From NCBI RefSeq assembly GCF_014645815.1, contig NZ_BMML01000010.1, forward strand, positions 124,001 to 188,000: DNA of 64,000 bases. Reading direction: 5' to 3'. The stretch comes from Streptomyces fuscichromogenes. Lineage in GTDB: Bacteria; Actinomycetota; Actinomycetes; Streptomycetales; Streptomycetaceae. The notes beneath the pieces were generated by a model. That model was not told where the DNA came from. It saw nothing but the letters and a program-made list of their open reading frames with translations, and ran no database searches. This document shows positions 8,811 to 17,842 of the stretch, piece after piece. The translations under genes were made by a program, and so were the position numbers. Position 1 is the stretch's first letter. Each line of letters opens with the position of its first letter.

Positions 8811-8840
8811 ACTATACGAGAGCATGCACGTTTATGCAAC
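8811..8840 (-). promoter_or_regulatory. argC operon promoter with overlapping ARG box
   Basis: On the minus strand TTGCAT (8839-8834) is followed, after exactly 17 bases, by TATAGT (8816-8811), a good housekeeping promoter. The dyad TTGCATAAACGTGCATG covers the -35 side and resembles an ARG box. A weaker half-site, ending in GTCATGCC, covers the -10 side. The predicted RNA has a very short leader before the GGAGGAGG ribosome site. ArgR bound here would block RNA polymerase. Confidence 0.75.
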
Positions 8841-8851
8841 GCCGCAGACGA

Positions 8852-9271
8852 CTAGACGGCCCTCACCTTCGGCAGCATCACCCATCGCGACACCACGAAC
8901 GTCACCGGAATCGCCGCCGCCGACGCCATCAGCGGAGCGAACGTGCTCCCCGCATGCAGCATGTCGACGATCACGTACACCCCCACCGTGGTGATCACGA
9001 AATTCGTCGCGTTGGTCAGCGGGAACAGCAGGAATTTCCGCCAGGTGGGACGCGTCCGGTAAGTGAACCGGGCATTGAGAAAGAACGAGCCGATCATGCT
9101 CAGAAAGAATGCGAGAATATGCGCGGCCAGGTACGGCAAATACCTGAGAAAAAGCAGGTAGAGGCCGTAGTACGTGGCCGTGTTGACGACGCCCACCAGC
9201 GCGAAGGTGATGATCTGCCCGGATATCGGGCGGGCGGGTGCGGTGGAGGTCGACAGGGTGGCGTTCGGCAT
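8852..9271 (-). CDS. GtrA-family membrane protein (polyprenyl-sugar flippase type)
   Basis: 139 residues with four predicted membrane helices (starting ITFALVGVVNTATYYGLYLL) and the N[AT]xxFxxxxxWxF-like region NARFTYRTRPTW. GtrA-like proteins are thought to flip polyprenyl-phosphate sugars across the membrane. The ATG shares one base with the stop of the upstream glycosyltransferase gene (TGATG), a tight coupling that matches the classic gtrA-gtrB pairing. Together with the YfhO-type gene this forms a three-gene glycosylation operon. Confidence 0.85.
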   Translation of the reverse strand: MPNATLSTSTAPARPISGQIITFALVGVVNTATYYGLYLLFLRYLPYLAAHILAFFLSMIGSFFLNARFTYRTRPTWRKFLLFPLTNATNFVITTVGVYVIVDMLHAGSTFAPLMASAAAIPVTFVVSRWVMLPKVRAV

Positions 9272-10245
9272 CAGGGGATGAGGTCCTTCGTCGTGCCGCG
9301 GCTGCGGTCTTCCGTTCGGTCCACGTTCGTCGCCTTCACCAGGAAGTGCGGGCGCCCCTTGACCTCGTAGTAGATCCGGCCGGTGTACTCGCCGATGACC
9401 CCGAGCATGATCATCTGTACGCCGGCCAGGGCGGTGACGGCTGTAATGATGGTGACATAGCCGGGCGTCTGGACGCCGTTGACCATCGCGGCGCCCACGA
9501 TCCACGCCGTGTACGCGCCGGCCAGCGCCAGCAGGGTCATGCCGAGGTAGAGGGCGGCGCGCAGCGGGCGGTTGTTGAAGGAGAGCAGCCCGTCGAGGCC
9601 GTAGTTGAGCAGGCTGCGGAACGACCAGGAGCTGCTGCCGTGTTCGCGCACCGCGTTCTCGTACTCGAAGGTGGTGCTGGGAAAGCCGACCCAGGCGAAC
9701 AGGCCCTTGGAGAACCGGTTGTACTCGGTGAGGTTCACGATCGCGTCCACCACCCGGCGCGACATCAGCCGGAAGTCACCTACGCCGTCGACCAGTTCGA
9801 CGTCCACCAGCCGGTTGACGAGCCGGTAGTAGAGGCGGGCGGTGAGCGTGCGGGTGAGACGGTCGCCCTGCCGGGTACGCCGGGCGATGACCTGGTCGTA
9901 GCCCTCGCCGCGCAGTTCGACCATCCGCTTGATGAGTTCGGGCGGGTGCTGGAGGTCGGCGTCCATGACGATCACGGCGTCGCCGGTGGCGTGCTTCAGA
10001 CCGGCCAGCAGGGCCGCCTCCTTGCCGAAGTTGCGGCTGAAGGAGACGTACCGCACGCGCGCGTCGCGGTCGGCGAGCCGGCTGAGCAGGGGCAGGGTGC
10101 GGTCGCGGCTGCCGTCGTCGATGTACACGAACTCCATGTCGTGGCCGAGCGGGAGGAGTTCGTTGGCGATCTTCTGGACCTGCTCGTGGAAGCGCTCTAT
10201 GACGTCTTCCTCGTTGTAACAGGGCGCGACGATCGATATCAGCAT
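9271..10245 (-). CDS. GtrB/DPM1-like family 2 glycosyltransferase
   Basis: 324 residues. The GT-A fold N-terminus starts MLISIVAPCYNEED, with VYIDDGSRDRT for nucleotide-sugar binding and VIVMDADLQHPPE containing the metal-binding DxD-like motif. Two C-terminal membrane helices end in IMLGVIGEYTGRIYYEVKGRP, a signature of bactoprenol glycosyltransferases. It probably loads a sugar from a nucleotide donor onto polyprenyl phosphate on the cytoplasmic face. It lies 23 bases downstream of the YfhO-type gene and is coupled to the GtrA gene. Confidence 0.92.
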   Translation of the reverse strand: MLISIVAPCYNEEDVIERFHEQVQKIANELLPLGHDMEFVYIDDGSRDRTLPLLSRLADRDARVRYVSFSRNFGKEAALLAGLKHATGDAVIVMDADLQHPPELIKRMVELRGEGYDQVIARRTRQGDRLTRTLTARLYYRLVNRLVDVELVDGVGDFRLMSRRVVDAIVNLTEYNRFSKGLFAWVGFPSTTFEYENAVREHGSSSWSFRSLLNYGLDGLLSFNNRPLRAALYLGMTLLALAGAYTAWIVGAAMVNGVQTPGYVTIITAVTALAGVQMIMLGVIGEYTGRIYYEVKGRPHFLVKATNVDRTEDRSRGTTKDLIP

Positions 10246-10268
10246 GGGTGCTTCCCCCTGGGGACGGG

Positions 10269-12893
10269 TCAGTGAGCGGTGGTCATGCGCTCGCGGGAGC
10301 GGCCGGCGGTTCTGCGGCGGACGGCCGGGACGGTGCCGATGAGGATCAGGGCCAGCAGCGCGGCGCCGCCCACAGCGGCCCCCAAGCGCAGACCGGGTGG
10401 GTGGAAGGTGCAGGTCAGGCTGGTCACGGAGGCACCCAGCGGGACGGCGATCAGGCCGTAGAACTCGCCCGCGGCGACCTCGTGACCGCCGGCCGAGCAG
10501 CGCCAGCCGGCGATCCGCGGGACGGCCACCACGGCGGTCCCCCTGCTGCCGGCGGGCAGTTGGGCGTGCAGGGTGCCGTCGGAGACGGTCACCCTGGTCG
10601 CGCCGGTGGACCTCAGGTGCCGTACGGCGGTGCGCAGCCGCGCGGTGTCGAGGCAGCCGACCGCGCCCTGTGCCGGGACGCGGCTGAGCCGGTCGGGCCT
10701 GAGGTCGATCCGGACCTGCCCCGCCGCGCGCACCGTGCCGAGCGGCTGCATCGCGGCGATCTTCGTGTTCTCGGCGTCGGACCGGAACAGCTTCCGCTCA
10801 CCGCCGCCGACGAGTCGGGCGGTACCGGAGTAGTGCGGCGCCCACAGGAAGACCGAACTCCCGGGCCTGCACCGCGCGGTGATCGTCCCCGCTCCGTCGA
10901 CCAGCAGGCCCCGCGCCGCGTCGCCCCCGCGCGCACCGCCGAGGGTGGTGCGGGGCAGGGTGTAGACACGGGCGCCGAGCAGGAGTTCCTGGTTGCGGTA
11001 GGGGGACGGGCCGAAGGCGGCCGGGGTGCTGTGCGCGGCGGTGGGCCGTACCGTGACCAGCGGCGGGACGTCCTCGCGGGTGACGGTGGACGGGCCGCCG
11101 CCCTGGGGCAGCCACTTCTGGTGCGGGTCCGGCGGGTTGTGCACCCGGGCGCCCACCGCGAAGACGGCGTCGGTGACCGGGTTGTCGAGGCTCTGGAGGC
11201 TGCGGCCGCGCGAGGTCCAGCCGTCGCCGAGCGCGGTGAGGGTGCGGCTGAGGACGTCGGCGGTGAGGCTGCTGTAGTACTGGGCGCCCTGGCCGCCGAC
11301 CATCATGGGGTCGTTGCCGACGGTCTGGTCGCGGCCGGGTTCGGTGCGGTACACGGGCCAGGCGTCGGCCGCCGCGACCGCGTCCGCCTCCTGCTGCTGG
11401 CGGTCGCCCCAGGGCGCGTAGTCGTCCATCTGGCCGAGCCGCGCCCCGGTGGCCACGGCGGAGGTGGCGGCGGCCTCGCCGAACTGCGCGCCGATCAGGA
11501 GTGCCACGGCCAGCCCGGCCAGTACCGGTCTGCCGTCCCCCAGGCCGAGCAGCGCGAGTCCGGCGAGCGTGCCCGCGACCGCGAGCAGCACCACCGGCCA
11601 GGTGTGGTGGCTGTGGTGCCGGGTCAGATTGCTGCGGCCGGCGACGGCGACGATCAGGACCAGCAGCACGGCGGCCGCGCCCAGTGCCCGCCGGTCCGGC
11701 GGCCCGTACGCGAGTGCGTGCCAGGCGGCGATGACCAGGAGGGCGCAGAGCACGAAGGCCTGCCGGTAGGAGCTGCCGTTCGGGACGGCGAAGGCGTGCC
11801 AGGCCAGACTGGTCGGCGCCCACTGCAACGACAGGGCCACCGCGAGCACCAGCACCGTCCAGCCGGCCCGTACCCGGACCGGCACCTTCCGGTGGAAGGG
11901 CAGGGCCAGGGCGAGCACCAGCGCGGTGACGCCGACGTAGAGGGCCGGGGAGCTGTAGCTGTAGGTGGTCGGCAGCAGCCGGGCGAGCAGGTCCTCGGTC
12001 CCGGCCGGGACGAAGTGTCCGGCACGGCCCGGATAGGCGTGCCGGGTGCCGGAGTACACGACGATCACCAGCGGCGCGGCCAGGCCGGTGCCGAGCCCGA
12101 CGGTCACCGCGGCCCGCCCGGCCACCGCCAGGGCACGTCGCCACGGCAGTTCGGCGAGCACCAGCCTCAGCAGCAGCACCAGGGCGGCGCCGAGGGTGGC
12201 CATGTAGGCGGTGTAGAAGTTGGCGATCCAGGCGAGCGCCACGATCAGCACCCCGGGCAGCGGGCGGCGGCCGGCCATGGCCCACTCACCGACCAGGCAG
12301 AACAGCGGCAGCGCGATCAGGCCGTCGAGCCACATCGGGTTGTAGGAGGCGAGGGCGAGGGTCCAGCCGCACAGGGCGTAGGAGGCGCCCAGCAGGCCGG
12401 CCGCCCACCAGCGGCCGCTGCGCAGGCTCAGCAGCAGCCAGGCCATGGCGGCGCCGGCGACCGCCGTCTTCAGCACGGTGATCGCGTACACCGCGAGGTC
12501 GATCTCGTCGCGCGGGAAGAGGGCGACGAGGAGCGCGAACGGACTGCTCACATAGGTGCCGAGGTCCGGCAGGAAGCTGGAGCCGTAGCCGGACTGCCAG
12601 TTGACGAGGAGTCCGCCGTCGGCCCTGCCGTGCAGCAGGTCCCACAGGTGGGCGTGGAAGGGCACGTACTGGTTGCCGAGGTCGTTGACGCCGCGGGTGC
12701 GGGGCCCGAACGGGTAGCTGCGGGCGATCACGTCCGCGGCACAGAACGCCACGGTGGTGAGAAGGGCCGCGAGCAGCGCGGCGGCCGCTCCCGGACGGGC
12801 GTTCCACCATTTCACGCGGCCGGTTTCCCGGCCCGCTTCGCCCCCGGCCGGTTTCGCCCCCAGTTCGCGTCCGGCGAGCGTGGTGCGATTCAT
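10269..12893 (-). CDS. YfhO-family large membrane protein (GT-C-like glycosyltransferase)
   Basis: 874 residues with about 12-13 membrane helices over residues ~33-480, followed by a large exported C-terminal domain. The first loop holds the YfhO signature GVNDLGNQYVPFHAHLWDLL with acidic residues, and then GYGSSFLPDLGTYVSSP. In Bacillus and Listeria YfhO-type proteins transfer sugars from lipid carriers to envelope polymers outside the membrane. Here the partner GtrB and GtrA homologues would supply the lipid-linked sugar. The start codon lacks a good ribosome site, so the exact start is uncertain by a few codons. Confidence 0.85.
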   Translation of the reverse strand: MNRTTLAGRELGAKPAGGEAGRETGRVKWWNARPGAAAALLAALLTTVAFCAADVIARSYPFGPRTRGVNDLGNQYVPFHAHLWDLLHGRADGGLLVNWQSGYGSSFLPDLGTYVSSPFALLVALFPRDEIDLAVYAITVLKTAVAGAAMAWLLLSLRSGRWWAAGLLGASYALCGWTLALASYNPMWLDGLIALPLFCLVGEWAMAGRRPLPGVLIVALAWIANFYTAYMATLGAALVLLLRLVLAELPWRRALAVAGRAAVTVGLGTGLAAPLVIVVYSGTRHAYPGRAGHFVPAGTEDLLARLLPTTYSYSSPALYVGVTALVLALALPFHRKVPVRVRAGWTVLVLAVALSLQWAPTSLAWHAFAVPNGSSYRQAFVLCALLVIAAWHALAYGPPDRRALGAAAVLLVLIVAVAGRSNLTRHHSHHTWPVVLLAVAGTLAGLALLGLGDGRPVLAGLAVALLIGAQFGEAAATSAVATGARLGQMDDYAPWGDRQQQEADAVAAADAWPVYRTEPGRDQTVGNDPMMVGGQGAQYYSSLTADVLSRTLTALGDGWTSRGRSLQSLDNPVTDAVFAVGARVHNPPDPHQKWLPQGGGPSTVTREDVPPLVTVRPTAAHSTPAAFGPSPYRNQELLLGARVYTLPRTTLGGARGGDAARGLLVDGAGTITARCRPGSSVFLWAPHYSGTARLVGGGERKLFRSDAENTKIAAMQPLGTVRAAGQVRIDLRPDRLSRVPAQGAVGCLDTARLRTAVRHLRSTGATRVTVSDGTLHAQLPAGSRGTAVVAVPRIAGWRCSAGGHEVAAGEFYGLIAVPLGASVTSLTCTFHPPGLRLGAAVGGAALLALILIGTVPAVRRRTAGRSRERMTTAH

Positions 12894-13188
12894 TCTGCGC
12901 GGCCCCCAGATAAAAACGGGGCGTCACTCCCCGCAGGTCGGTGTTTCGCCGACTTAGACGGGTACACGTTCCTGATGGTTGTGCCGTGCCTGTGAAGTAA
13001 TAAATCGAATTCCGAATCCACGCGCGACACGGGAAAGAATTCACGACTTCAAAGGAAACAGAAGATTTCTGGAAAATGATTCGGAGGTTAACGCGGCCGC
13101 GGGACGTGCCGTTCACGACCCGTGGCCGGGATGTTGAAGTGGACGACGTCCTTCTCGACCAACCCTTTAGCGAAGCTACACTCACACC
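12894..13188. other. Divergent intergenic region with an AT-rich stretch
   Basis: This gap separates the YfhO-type operon from the LysR gene. Bases about 12990-13090 are strikingly AT-rich for this genome, with runs such as AATAAATCGAATTCC and CTTCAAAGGAAACAGAAG. It probably holds the promoter region for the minus-strand glycosylation operon and the start-proximal promoter of the LysR gene. A 64-codon open frame starting at 13076 contains a TTA codon and runs into the LysR gene in another frame; I do not regard it as a gene. Confidence 0.5.
13155..13182 (+). promoter_or_regulatory. Likely leaderless promoter of the LysR gene
   Basis: TCGACC (13155-13160), a 16-base spacer and TACACT (13177-13182) place the transcription start at or next to the GTG at 13189. 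There is no ribosome site before that GTG, as expected for a leaderless mRNA. Confidence 0.5.
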
Positions 13189-14097
13189 GTGGACGAACGG
13201 CAGCTGCGGGTCCTGCGGGAGCTGGGCGAACTGGGCAGCGTCACGGCGGTCGCCGAGGCGCTGCGGGTGACGCCCTCGGCGATCTCGCAGCAGCTGCGCC
13301 TGCTCCAGCGCTCGATCCCGGTCCCGCTCACCGAACGGGCCGGCCGCCGGCTGGTCCTCACGCCGGCCGGGCAGGCCCTGGCGGACGCGGCGATCGGCGT
13401 GGAGACGGCGCTGGCCCGGGCCCGCCACACCATCGACGCGTACGTCGACGAACCCGACGGCACGGTGTCGCTGGCGGCCTTCCACAGCGGGGCCGCCGCG
13501 TTCTTCCCGCTGCTGCTACGACGGCTCGGCGAGCCGGGGTCCCCCCGGCTCGCCCTGCACGACGAGGACGTGGCCCAGGCCGACTTCCCGCCCCTGACCC
13601 GCGGCTACGACCTGGTCCTGGCCCACCGCATGGACCACACGCCGCCCTGGCCCCGGACCGCCACGGCCACCCCGCTGCTGCGCGAGCCGCTGGACATCGC
13701 CCTGCCGGTCGGCCACCCGCTGGCCGCGCGCCCCGCCCTGACCGCGCGGGACGTCGCCGGGCAGCCCTGGATCACCGTGCACGACGGGTTCCCCCTGCTG
13801 GCCACGGTCGAGGCCATCGCGGCGGCGGCCGGGCACGGCGTCGACATCGTCCACCGCGTCAACGAGATCGCCGTGGTCGCCGAGGTGGTCGCGGCGGGCG
13901 GCGGAGTCGCCCTGATGCCCCGCTGGACGTCCCGACCGCACCCGGGTGTCGTCCTCAGACCGCTCGACGGCATCGAGGCCCACCGCCACATCGACGTACT
14001 GCACCGGCCCGAGCGGACGGCCCGCAGGGCGGTGCGGAGCGTGCTGGGCGAACTCCTCGAAGCCGCGGAGGTCATCCGGAGCCGGGGCCACGGCTGA
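13189..14097 (+). CDS. LysR-family transcriptional regulator
   Basis: 302 residues. The N-terminal winged helix is visible as LRVLRELGELGSVTAVAEAL ... TPSAISQQLRLLQ (residues 4-45), followed by a periplasmic-binding-protein-like effector domain with the typical GYDLVLAHRM and HPLAARPAL segments. The start GTG is supported by a -10 box six bases upstream. No obvious regulated gene is divergent: the YfhO operon lies 295 bases away in the opposite direction and is a candidate target. The effector is unknown. Confidence 0.92.
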   Translation: MDERQLRVLRELGELGSVTAVAEALRVTPSAISQQLRLLQRSIPVPLTERAGRRLVLTPAGQALADAAIGVETALARARHTIDAYVDEPDGTVSLAAFHSGAAAFFPLLLRRLGEPGSPRLALHDEDVAQADFPPLTRGYDLVLAHRMDHTPPWPRTATATPLLREPLDIALPVGHPLAARPALTARDVAGQPWITVHDGFPLLATVEAIAAAAGHGVDIVHRVNEIAVVAEVVAAGGGVALMPRWTSRPHPGVVLRPLDGIEAHRHIDVLHRPERTARRAVRSVLGELLEAAEVIRSRGHG

Positions 14098-14179
14098 CCC
14101 GGATCCCGTATCTTCGGGAGCGCTCCCACACACCGCACGGACGCACGCACCGCACCGCCGGACGAGAGCGAGTCGCCGT

Positions 14180-15166
14180 ATGCAGAGCCTGACCAAGCGT
14201 CGGCTGTCCGCCGCCGGACTCGACGCCCTCCTCCGGGAGGCGACGGGCACCGGTTGCCGGCTGGAGAGCGAACTGACCGACGGCTGGTTCAACGCCGCCT
14301 ATCTGGTCCGCCTCGACGACGGACGCGCCGCGGTGGTGAAGCTCGCGCCGCCCGCCGAGGCCCCCGTGCTGCGGTACGAGCGCGGGATCATGGGCACCGA
14401 GGCCATGGTCTACCGGCGCCTGGCGGGCCTGGCCGACGGCGCGGTGCCGGCCCCCGAACTGCTCCACCGGGGAACCGGCTTCCTCGCAGTCTCGGTGCTG
14501 GAGGGGACCCCCTGGGACAAGGCCGCCGAGCGCCTGCCGGCCGCCACCGAAGCGGCGCTGCGCCGTGAACTGGGCGCGGTCACCGCCCGGCTGCACACCC
14601 TGACCTCCGAGGACGGCCGGTTCGGCTATCCGGCGCCCGAGGCGGAGCTGTCCGCCGCCGACTGGCGCACCGCCTTCACGGCCATGGTGGACGCCGTACT
14701 GGAGGACGCGGTCCGCTGGGGCTCCGACCTCGGGGTGCCCGCCGCCGGGATCCGGGACCTGGTGGCCGAGGGCGGCCAGGCTCTCGACGAGGTCACCGAG
14801 CCCAGGCTGGTCCACTTCGACCTCTGGCCGGGCAACATCTTCGTCGACGACCGCGCGGACGCCCCCCGGATCACCGGCCTCATCGACCACGAACGGGCCT
14901 TCTGGGGCGACCCGGCGGCCGAACTGGTCTCCCTGGAGTTCGGCGGGGACATCGGCCCGGACAGCGACCTGATGGCCGGATACCGTGCGGCGGGCGGCCG
15001 CCTCGACCACTCCCCCGCCGTGCGCCGTCGGCTCGCCCTCTACGGCCTCTATCTGGGCCTGATCCTCGTCGTGGAGTGCGGCCCCCGCGGCTACCAGGGG
15101 GACCACGCCGACTGGACCCGCCGCCACCTGACCGAACGGGTCGCCGCACTGCGCGCGTCGGGGTGA
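14180..15166 (+). CDS. Aminoglycoside phosphotransferase-like kinase (APH family)
   Basis: 328 residues with the APH/choline-kinase fold. AAVVKLAPP supplies the ATP-binding Lys, LVHFDLWPGNIF is the Brenner catalytic loop (with D and N) and ITGLIDHERAFWGDP holds the metal-binding D. It should phosphorylate a small hydroxylated substrate. Substrate specificity (antibiotic, fructosamine or other metabolite) cannot be inferred from sequence, and the His in HFD differs from nothing unusual in the family. It follows the LysR gene by 82 bases on the same strand. Confidence 0.87.
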   Translation: MQSLTKRRLSAAGLDALLREATGTGCRLESELTDGWFNAAYLVRLDDGRAAVVKLAPPAEAPVLRYERGIMGTEAMVYRRLAGLADGAVPAPELLHRGTGFLAVSVLEGTPWDKAAERLPAATEAALRRELGAVTARLHTLTSEDGRFGYPAPEAELSAADWRTAFTAMVDAVLEDAVRWGSDLGVPAAGIRDLVAEGGQALDEVTEPRLVHFDLWPGNIFVDDRADAPRITGLIDHERAFWGDPAAELVSLEFGGDIGPDSDLMAGYRAAGGRLDHSPAVRRRLALYGLYLGLILVVECGPRGYQGDHADWTRRHLTERVAALRASG

Positions 15167-15169
15167 CCC

Positions 15170-15206
15170 GGCGCGGGCCGCCGCCGCTCGGACGGCAGCC
15201 CGCGCC
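15170..15206. terminator. Bidirectional hairpin terminator
   Basis: GGCGCGGGC (15170-15178) pairs with GCCCGCGCC (15198-15206), with an inner GCCG/CGGC helix. It lies between the convergent APH-like and GH51 genes and can serve both. There is no U-tract, as is common in high-GC actinobacteria. Confidence 0.6.
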
Positions 15207-15211
15207 GCACG

Positions 15212-17698
15212 CTACTTCTGCCTGATCCGCAGGAAGGTGATCGAGTCCGCCGGGAAGGTGTACGTGAACCGGTCGGCGACCCCGGTGAAGGTGGACGTGA
15301 CCGGGGCGACCGCGGTGGCCGTCTCGGTGTTCACCGCGTCGGGCGCTGCGGCGAGCGTGGTCACCCTGGCCTTCCTGGCCACCTTCACGCCGCCGAGGTC
15401 GAGGGCCGTACGGGCCGCCGCGGACTGGGCGTTGACGACCTTGACGATCAGGCCGCCGGTCTTCCGGTCCTCGGTGACGACCTGCCGGAACGGCTCGGCC
15501 GGCTTGTCGTCGGTGAAGCTGCCCCACTCCTGGCCGTCGAGCAGGAGGGTGACCTGCCGGCCCCGTACCTTGATGTCGACGTCGTAGGCCCGGCCGGTGT
15601 CGACCGACCCGGGCTTGGCGATCAGCGTCGACTTGCCGCCGTCGACGGCCTGTTCGACCGCGGTCTGGGTGTTGTTCCAGCCGCCGATGTTCCACCAGTA
15701 GTAGTTGCCGGTGTCCTTGACGCCGAAGGCGACGAGGAAGCCCTCCTTGCCGGACTTCTTGACGGCCTTCACGTGCAGGTCGTAGTCGTGCCAGGACGGG
15801 TCGCCGGCCTGGACCATGGTGTTCTCCGCGGTGTCGGAGGTCTCGACGTACTGCCCGTCCTGGACCGCCCAGCTGCCGCCGCCGGTGTGCGTCCACTGCC
15901 CGGCGTCACCGGAGAAGTCGTCGGTGAGCAGCGTGTTCCCGTCGGCGTCGGTGACCTTGACGTCGTCGTAGGCGGCGCTGGTGTTCCAGGTGGACAGGCC
16001 GACGGCGCCGGTGATGGGGGCGAGCAGGGAGGGGGTGCCGGTGGCCGTGGAGGGCACGACCCGGTCGCCGACGTTGTTCATGAACAGCTTCTGGACCTCG
16101 TAGTTCGCCGAGCCCCAGGAGGCGTGGTTGTTGAACCAGACCATGTCCGGGCTCCACTGCACGTAGTCCTCGTTGGCGAACAGCGGGGCGTACGAGGCCA
16201 GTTTGACGACGTCCGCGTTGCGTTCGAGGCCGGTCATGTAGGCGGCTTCGGCGAGGCCGTTCTTGAAGGTGTTGCCGCCGGAGGCGTACTCGCCGACGAA
16301 GACCTTCGGCCCGCTGCGGTCGTAGGAGTCGTAGCGGTCGTTGTTCTGGAGGAACCACTGCGGGCTGTTGTAGTAGTGCTCGTCGACCATGTCGACCTTG
16401 GCGTCCTTGTTGAGCTGCCAGGCCGTGTCGAAGGTCGTACCGGAGTCGTCCGGGCCGGAGTTGGAGATGACCTGCATGTAGGGGTACTTCGCCTGGATGG
16501 CCGCCCGGAACTGCGTGAAGCGGGCGAAGAACGCGGCGGGCAGGTTCTCCTCGTTGCCGACCTCGATGTGGGTGAGGTGGAAGGGCTTCGGGTGGCCCAT
16601 CTCGGCGCGCAGCCCGCCCCACTTCGAGGTCACCGGCCCGTTGGCGAACTCGATGAGGTCGAGGGTGTCCTGGATGTGCCGCTTGAGCAGCGCGTCGTCG
16701 TCCACGGCCTTGTTCTGGCCGCAGCCGGTCACCAGGGCCGGCACGACGGGCAGCGGCATGGCGCCGATGTCCTCGGCGAAGCGGAAGTACTCGTAGTAGC
16801 CGAGGCCGTAACTCTGGTTGTAGCCCCAGAAGTTGGAGTTGGTGGCGCGGGTCTCGACCGGGCCGACGGTGTCCTTCCACTGGTACGACCGCTTGCGCTG
16901 GTAGCCGGAGTCCTCGCTGTAGTCCTGCATCGAGCCGGTGTTGACCAGGCAGCCGCCGGGGAAGCGGACGAAACCCGGGTGCAGGGCGGCGATCTTCTCG
17001 GCGAGGTCCTCGCGCAGACCGTTGGGCTCGTGCTGGTAGGTGTCGCGCGGGAAGAGGGAGACCATGTCGAGCGCGGCGGCGTCGGCCGTGGCCACGGTGA
17101 GGCGGCCGGCGGAACTGGTCCGGGTGGCGGTGAAGGTCGCCCGGTACCGGGCCCAGCCGTTCTTCTTCACGGCCACCTGCCGGGCGGTGGCGAGCGCGCC
17201 GCCGGAGTCCTGCAACGACACGGTCAGTGCGGTACGGCCCGCGGCGCGGGCCCAGACCGAGAAGTCGTACTTCTTGCCGTCCTCGACCCGGATGCCGGTG
17301 TTGTAGCCGGAGTTGGTGACGGCCGAACCGGCGTCCAGGGACAGGTAGTTGCGGTTACGGGCGTTGAGGCGGCCGTCGTCGTCCACGACCTGGGCGCCGC
17401 CGGTGACCGTCCAGGCGGTGAGCGGGGTGTACGACTTGTTGTCGTCGGTCGTGTACTCGAAGGACCGGTTCTGGACCAGTTCCGCGTACAGACCGCCGTC
17501 GGCGGCGCGGTTGATGTCCTCGAAGAAGACGCCGTACATCGTCCTGTCGATCCTGGCCCCCTGGGTGGCCGGGTCGACGGTGATCGCGTAGTCGGTGACG
17601 TCCTCGGCGTGGGCGGGGGCCGGGAGAAGGCCGGCGGCGAGCAGGAAAGCGCTTGCCCCAAGGCCGAGTCTCAGCCGGGTGCGCGTGGTGCGTGACAT
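15212..17698 (-). CDS. Secreted alpha-L-arabinofuranosidase, GH51 with extra sugar-binding-like domains
   Basis: 828 residues from an ATG with CGGAG seven bases upstream. A Sec signal peptide ends near residue 31 (PAPAHA). A jelly-roll carbohydrate-binding-like domain covers roughly residues 75-215. The catalytic (beta/alpha)8 barrel carries the acid/base Glu in EVGNEEN (Glu383) and the nucleophile in VGEYASGG (Glu470). A concanavalin-like insertion (about residues 590-715, TLLTDDFSGDAGQW onward) precedes the C-terminal beta domain. It releases arabinofuranose from plant arabinans and arabinoxylans outside the cell. It stands alone, with its own promoter region at 17733-17799 containing two TTCGAA palindromes. 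It is well outside the 34.6-59.2 kb sugar block. Confidence 0.92.
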   Translation of the reverse strand: MSRTTRTRLRLGLGASAFLLAAGLLPAPAHAEDVTDYAITVDPATQGARIDRTMYGVFFEDINRAADGGLYAELVQNRSFEYTTDDNKSYTPLTAWTVTGGAQVVDDDGRLNARNRNYLSLDAGSAVTNSGYNTGIRVEDGKKYDFSVWARAAGRTALTVSLQDSGGALATARQVAVKKNGWARYRATFTATRTSSAGRLTVATADAAALDMVSLFPRDTYQHEPNGLREDLAEKIAALHPGFVRFPGGCLVNTGSMQDYSEDSGYQRKRSYQWKDTVGPVETRATNSNFWGYNQSYGLGYYEYFRFAEDIGAMPLPVVPALVTGCGQNKAVDDDALLKRHIQDTLDLIEFANGPVTSKWGGLRAEMGHPKPFHLTHIEVGNEENLPAAFFARFTQFRAAIQAKYPYMQVISNSGPDDSGTTFDTAWQLNKDAKVDMVDEHYYNSPQWFLQNNDRYDSYDRSGPKVFVGEYASGGNTFKNGLAEAAYMTGLERNADVVKLASYAPLFANEDYVQWSPDMVWFNNHASWGSANYEVQKLFMNNVGDRVVPSTATGTPSLLAPITGAVGLSTWNTSAAYDDVKVTDADGNTLLTDDFSGDAGQWTHTGGGSWAVQDGQYVETSDTAENTMVQAGDPSWHDYDLHVKAVKKSGKEGFLVAFGVKDTGNYYWWNIGGWNNTQTAVEQAVDGGKSTLIAKPGSVDTGRAYDVDIKVRGRQVTLLLDGQEWGSFTDDKPAEPFRQVVTEDRKTGGLIVKVVNAQSAAARTALDLGGVKVARKARVTTLAAAPDAVNTETATAVAPVTSTFTGVADRFTYTFPADSITFLRIRQK

Positions 17699-17732
17699 GG
17701 ATACTCCGCGGCTCGTGAGGAGATGTGCGTCA

Positions 17733-17799
17733 TTCGAAATATCGGACAACGGTCAGCACTTCGAACGGCAAGATAGGTAAAAGGTCATGAGCGCGTCAA
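17733..17799 (-). promoter_or_regulatory. Promoter and candidate operators of the GH51 gene
   Basis: On the minus strand TTGACG (17799-17794), an 18-base spacer and TATCTT (17775-17770) form a promoter. TTCGAA occurs at 17760-17765, at the expected start of transcription, and again at 17733-17738 within the leader. A pair of identical self-complementary hexamers 27 bases apart in a promoter leader suggests a repressor site. Which regulator binds is unknown. Confidence 0.5.
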
Positions 17800-17842
17800 T
17801 GGGGCGGGGCGACGTAGGGTGGTGGCCGACGAAGGGATGACC

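Noticed and set aside
13076..13270. A 64-codon plus-strand frame before and into the LysR gene.
   Set aside because: It contains a rare TTA codon, has no domain, and its second half is just the LysR gene in another frame.
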